NCBI GenBank assembly: GCA_903857255.1 | Contig: CAIODY010000033.1 | Span: 1 to 37,550, forward strand | Direction: 5' to 3' | Source of the DNA: an uncultured bacterium | Lineage (GTDB): Bacteria > Bacteroidota > Bacteroidia > Chitinophagales > CAIODY01 | DNA length: 37,550 bases | Shown here: piece after piece, positions 35,403 through 37,550 of the stretch | Layout of the letters: every line of letters begins with the position of its first letter | How positions within the stretch are numbered: position 1 is the stretch's first letter | Notes under the pieces: generated by a model | What the model was told of the DNA's origin: nothing | Databases searched by the model: none | Seen by the model: only the letters and a program-made list of their open reading frames with translations | Made by a program: the position numbers and the translations under genes

Positions 35403-36560
35403 ATGAAAGTATTGATGCTGTTGGATAATGTGGGTACCAACGATAGAAGAGTTCAACGAGAATCGGAAGCATTGGCTGAAAATGGATTTGATATAACATT
35501 GGTTTGCTTGAAAGGAAAAAATTTACCCGAATCTGAAACCAAAAATGGTGTAAAAATTGTTCGATTATTTGATGGCGAACAATTGTTTGATGTGAAGAAC
35601 AGAAGCTATGCAAAAAATATTGCAGTAAAATTAGCGCAACAATTTTCCCCTGACTATTTACATACACACGACCGAGAAATGTTGCATGTAGCAAAATATT
35701 TTTTACCACTTCGACCTGCTGTAAAGCATATTCATGACATCCATGAAATGCACTTTAGCTTTCCTGTTATCAGTTCGGGGAGCGGTTTTATGATAAAAAT
35801 AAAATCGAGATTGGTGCATGAATTTAGAGTAATTCGTGAAAAAAGAGACAGCAAAATCATTACACACTTCATTACTGTAAATGAATCGTTGGAAGAAAAA
35901 TTACGCTTACATTATCAATTGCCCCAACAGGGTGTAGTGGTAAGAAATATTCCTGAAAAAATTAGCATTGCCAACAAAAGCAATATTATCAGAGAGAAAT
36001 TTAACATTCCCAATTCAACAAAAATATTGGTGTTTATTGGTTCAAATATTTATCGAAAAGTATTGAATTTAGAACAAGTGATAGATGAAGTTGGTAATCA
36101 ACCCAATTTGGCATTTGTATTTATTTGCCATAATAATTTGAATAAAAAATTGGTAGAAGAATATGTAAAATTGAAAAATTACACTAATGTTTATTTTCAT
36201 GGATTATTACCAATTCATGAAATTCAAGAACATCTTTCATCATGCGATGTAGGATTGGTACCAACTTGGAACAAGGTGAATCTTTCGTATTGGTATGCGC
36301 TTGACAACAAACTGTTTGAATACATGATGTCAGAAATCCCTGTATTAGCAACACAGCAACCCGAATACATAAAAATTGTTGATGGTTATAAAATTGGGGT
36401 TTGCGTAAATCCGGAAGAGCCAAATGCTTACTTAAATGGCTTGAATAAAATTTTGAAAGACTATGTAACTTATATCCCCAATTTAAAGAAAGCCAAAGAG
36501 GAACTCAATTGGGAAAATGAAAAATTAAAACTGATAAATCTTTATCAACAAATAGCTTAA
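35403..36560 (+). CDS. Glycosyltransferase family 4 (GT-B fold)
   Basis: A 385-residue cytoplasmic enzyme. The N-terminus M-K-V-L-M-L-L-D-N-V-G-T-N-D-R-R-V-Q-R-E-S-E-A-L is the standard opening of GT4-type Rossmann domains, and H-T-H-D-R-E near residue 93 fits the acceptor-side domain. The C-terminal half has K-I-L-V-F-I-G-S-N-I-Y-R-K, then Y-F-H-G-L-L-P-I-H-E-I, the C-D-V-G-L-V-P-T segment and the D-N-K-L-F-E-Y-M-M-S-E-I-P-V-L-A donor-binding region with the conserved E. It retains configuration at the sugar and probably builds a surface polysaccharide or glycolipid; donor and acceptor are unknown. A promoter lies directly upstream and the His-rich gene follows after 5 bases. Confidence 0.88.
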   Translation: MKVLMLLDNVGTNDRRVQRESEALAENGFDITLVCLKGKNLPESETKNGVKIVRLFDGEQLFDVKNRSYAKNIAVKLAQQFSPDYLHTHDREMLHVAKYFLPLRPAVKHIHDIHEMHFSFPVISSGSGFMIKIKSRLVHEFRVIREKRDSKIITHFITVNESLEEKLRLHYQLPQQGVVVRNIPEKISIANKSNIIREKFNIPNSTKILVFIGSNIYRKVLNLEQVIDEVGNQPNLAFVFICHNNLNKKLVEEYVKLKNYTNVYFHGLLPIHEIQEHLSSCDVGLVPTWNKVNLSYWYALDNKLFEYMMSEIPVLATQQPEYIKIVDGYKIGVCVNPEEPNAYLNGLNKILKDYVTYIPNLKKAKEELNWENEKLKLINLYQQIA

Positions 36561-36565
36561 TCAAT

Positions 36566-37534
36566 ATGGCACTTTTAGAATCGTACATTTCGCAATTAGA
36601 TAAAATTTTTAAAAATCAAAGCCGTCATGCGTCGCACAAAATTGCAGCACCGCTTGTTTTAGAAATGTGTAAAAACAAAGCGATTTTGTATGAAATCATA
36701 CGCAATAATTTGGTTGATGACAAATTATTTACCAATCAACAACATGGCCCTGTTATTGGGTTCGACATTGTAATTCAACGCGATTACACTTTTTCGGCGC
36801 ATGCTTTTTTTCCAGTTCCAAACCGTGCAGATAATATTTCACACAATTGGATTCATCATCATGACCATTCGCTTTTAACAACTGGAAATGCTTTTGGTGA
36901 AAAGGGTTACAAGTCAATGCTATTCAATATGGATTATCATTTAGACCCAACTACAAAAAAAGTAACCAATTTAAAAGTAACGAAAGAGTTTTCGCATCCG
37001 CTGCATAACATTGAATTTATTGATGCATTTGAGCCTCATGTGGTTTATTTACCTTCAGCATTAACCATCACTTATGCTTTGTGGAGCTTTGATTATTTAC
37101 CAAAATTAGATTTGTTGCGAAGCAACCCGTTGATAAAATTATTCAAATCGCCACTTAAAAAAATTATCAATATTTTCAAAATAGAAAAAGCTTTAGCAGT
37201 AGAAACAGAAACTGATGACAGGCAGTTTGCAACCGAGAATGGTGAATTTGTATGTGTTGGCAATTTGCAGTATATCCCTACTTCTAATGCTACTTACTTA
37301 CAAAATCTGTTTTATTTGCTACAACAAGTGAAGTTTGATGATGCAATTTTTTTATCAGAATTGAAAAAACGAGCTGCTGCAAAAGGAAGAAATGACGTAG
37401 TAGAGTTGATTGATAAATTAATGAATGGAATACCAATCAATGATGAAATGGACTATAATCAATTCAATTCAAAAGGGATGAATTTTACTTATGAATCTGT
37501 TTTGGAAGCCTCTAAAAAAATTAGTACCATTTAG
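36566..37534 (+). CDS. Unrecognised protein with His cluster, possible cupin-like metal site
   Basis: A 322-residue protein I do not recognise; there is no signal peptide or membrane helix. Residues about 60-180 are beta-rich and contain His93, a cluster of His97, His98, His99, Asp100 and His101, then G-N-A-F-G-E-K-G-Y, and later S-H-P-L-H-N and F-E-P-H-V-V-Y-L-P-S-A-L-T-I-T-Y-A-L-W-S. Spacing of the His pairs, a Glu and a late His before a Pro-containing strand recalls cupin-type metal-binding enzymes (cysteine-dioxygenase-like), but this is only a resemblance. The helical C-terminus (about 250-322) is separate and contains a K-K-R-A-A-A-K-G-R-N-D-V-V-E-L segment. The tight link to the GT4 gene suggests a role in making or modifying the same glycan or product. 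It ends 16 bases before the window edge. Confidence 0.7.
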   Translation: MALLESYISQLDKIFKNQSRHASHKIAAPLVLEMCKNKAILYEIIRNNLVDDKLFTNQQHGPVIGFDIVIQRDYTFSAHAFFPVPNRADNISHNWIHHHDHSLLTTGNAFGEKGYKSMLFNMDYHLDPTTKKVTNLKVTKEFSHPLHNIEFIDAFEPHVVYLPSALTITYALWSFDYLPKLDLLRSNPLIKLFKSPLKKIINIFKIEKALAVETETDDRQFATENGEFVCVGNLQYIPTSNATYLQNLFYLLQQVKFDDAIFLSELKKRAAAKGRNDVVELIDKLMNGIPINDEMDYNQFNSKGMNFTYESVLEASKKISTI

Positions 37535-37550
37535 GAGTATTTTTAATTCA

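Noticed and set aside
35392-35709. 105-residue minus-strand frame over the glycosyltransferase start
   Set aside because: Antisense to conserved GT4 sequence and overlapping its promoter.

Overview
The window is a gene-dense, AT-rich stretch of a Bacteroidota chromosome, probably Chitinophagales/Sphingobacteriales-like (this rank is inferred). The evidence is a PorP/SprF plus GldJ-like type IX secretion pair, a TonB-dependent receptor with an N-terminal CarboxypepD_reg-like domain, an OstA-like protein, and several copies of the Bacteroidota -7 promoter element TAnnTTTG. There are no recognisable Shine-Dalgarno sites, insertion sequences, CRISPR arrays or rRNA genes. One tRNA-Leu(CAA) is present.

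Layout. 1-311: a 40-codon gene on the minus strand encodes a double-glycine leader peptide with its own promoter; it shares a control region with the first long plus-strand gene. 312-2549: a soluble TPR/histidine kinase/receiver hybrid. 2542-6579 (minus): an OstA-like protein, a sugar MFS transporter with an unusual insertion, and a HEAT-repeat protein. 6693-7388: a DUF1003 membrane protein. 7462-12892: a compact tripartite RND efflux operon (adaptor, permease, TolC-like channel). 12937-14391: a Wzx/MATE-type flippase. 14547-22989: TonB receptor, a giant TamB-like protein and a SpoIIE-type phosphatase, tightly packed. 23029-25627: PorP/SprF and a GldJ-like lipoprotein, closed by a clear terminator. 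25709-26731: a Tat-exported N-glycosylasparaginase-like Ntn hydrolase. 26735-28541: divergent queuosine-precursor transporter and RNase Z. 28566-34092: an LtaS/sulfatase-type membrane enzyme followed one base later by a 1196-residue NtrY-like sensor kinase. 34075-34917 (minus): AccD. 35059-35142 (minus): tRNA-Leu with terminator. 35403-37534: a GT4 glycosyltransferase and an unrecognised His-rich protein.

The dominant theme is the cell envelope: LPS transport (OstA-like), outer-membrane biogenesis (TamB), drug efflux, nutrient uptake (TonB receptor, MFS), polysaccharide flipping, type IX secretion and envelope-linked signalling. The observations most worth following are the double-glycine mini-peptide at the left edge, the eight-G tract inside the gldJ-like gene, the unrecognised His-cluster protein beside a glycosyltransferase, and the coupled LtaS-like enzyme and sensor kinase. 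Several start codons were moved from the longest reading frame, in one case because a promoter lies between two candidate starts. I found no clearly new multi-gene system; the peptide gene is the best lead, and any partners would lie outside the left edge.
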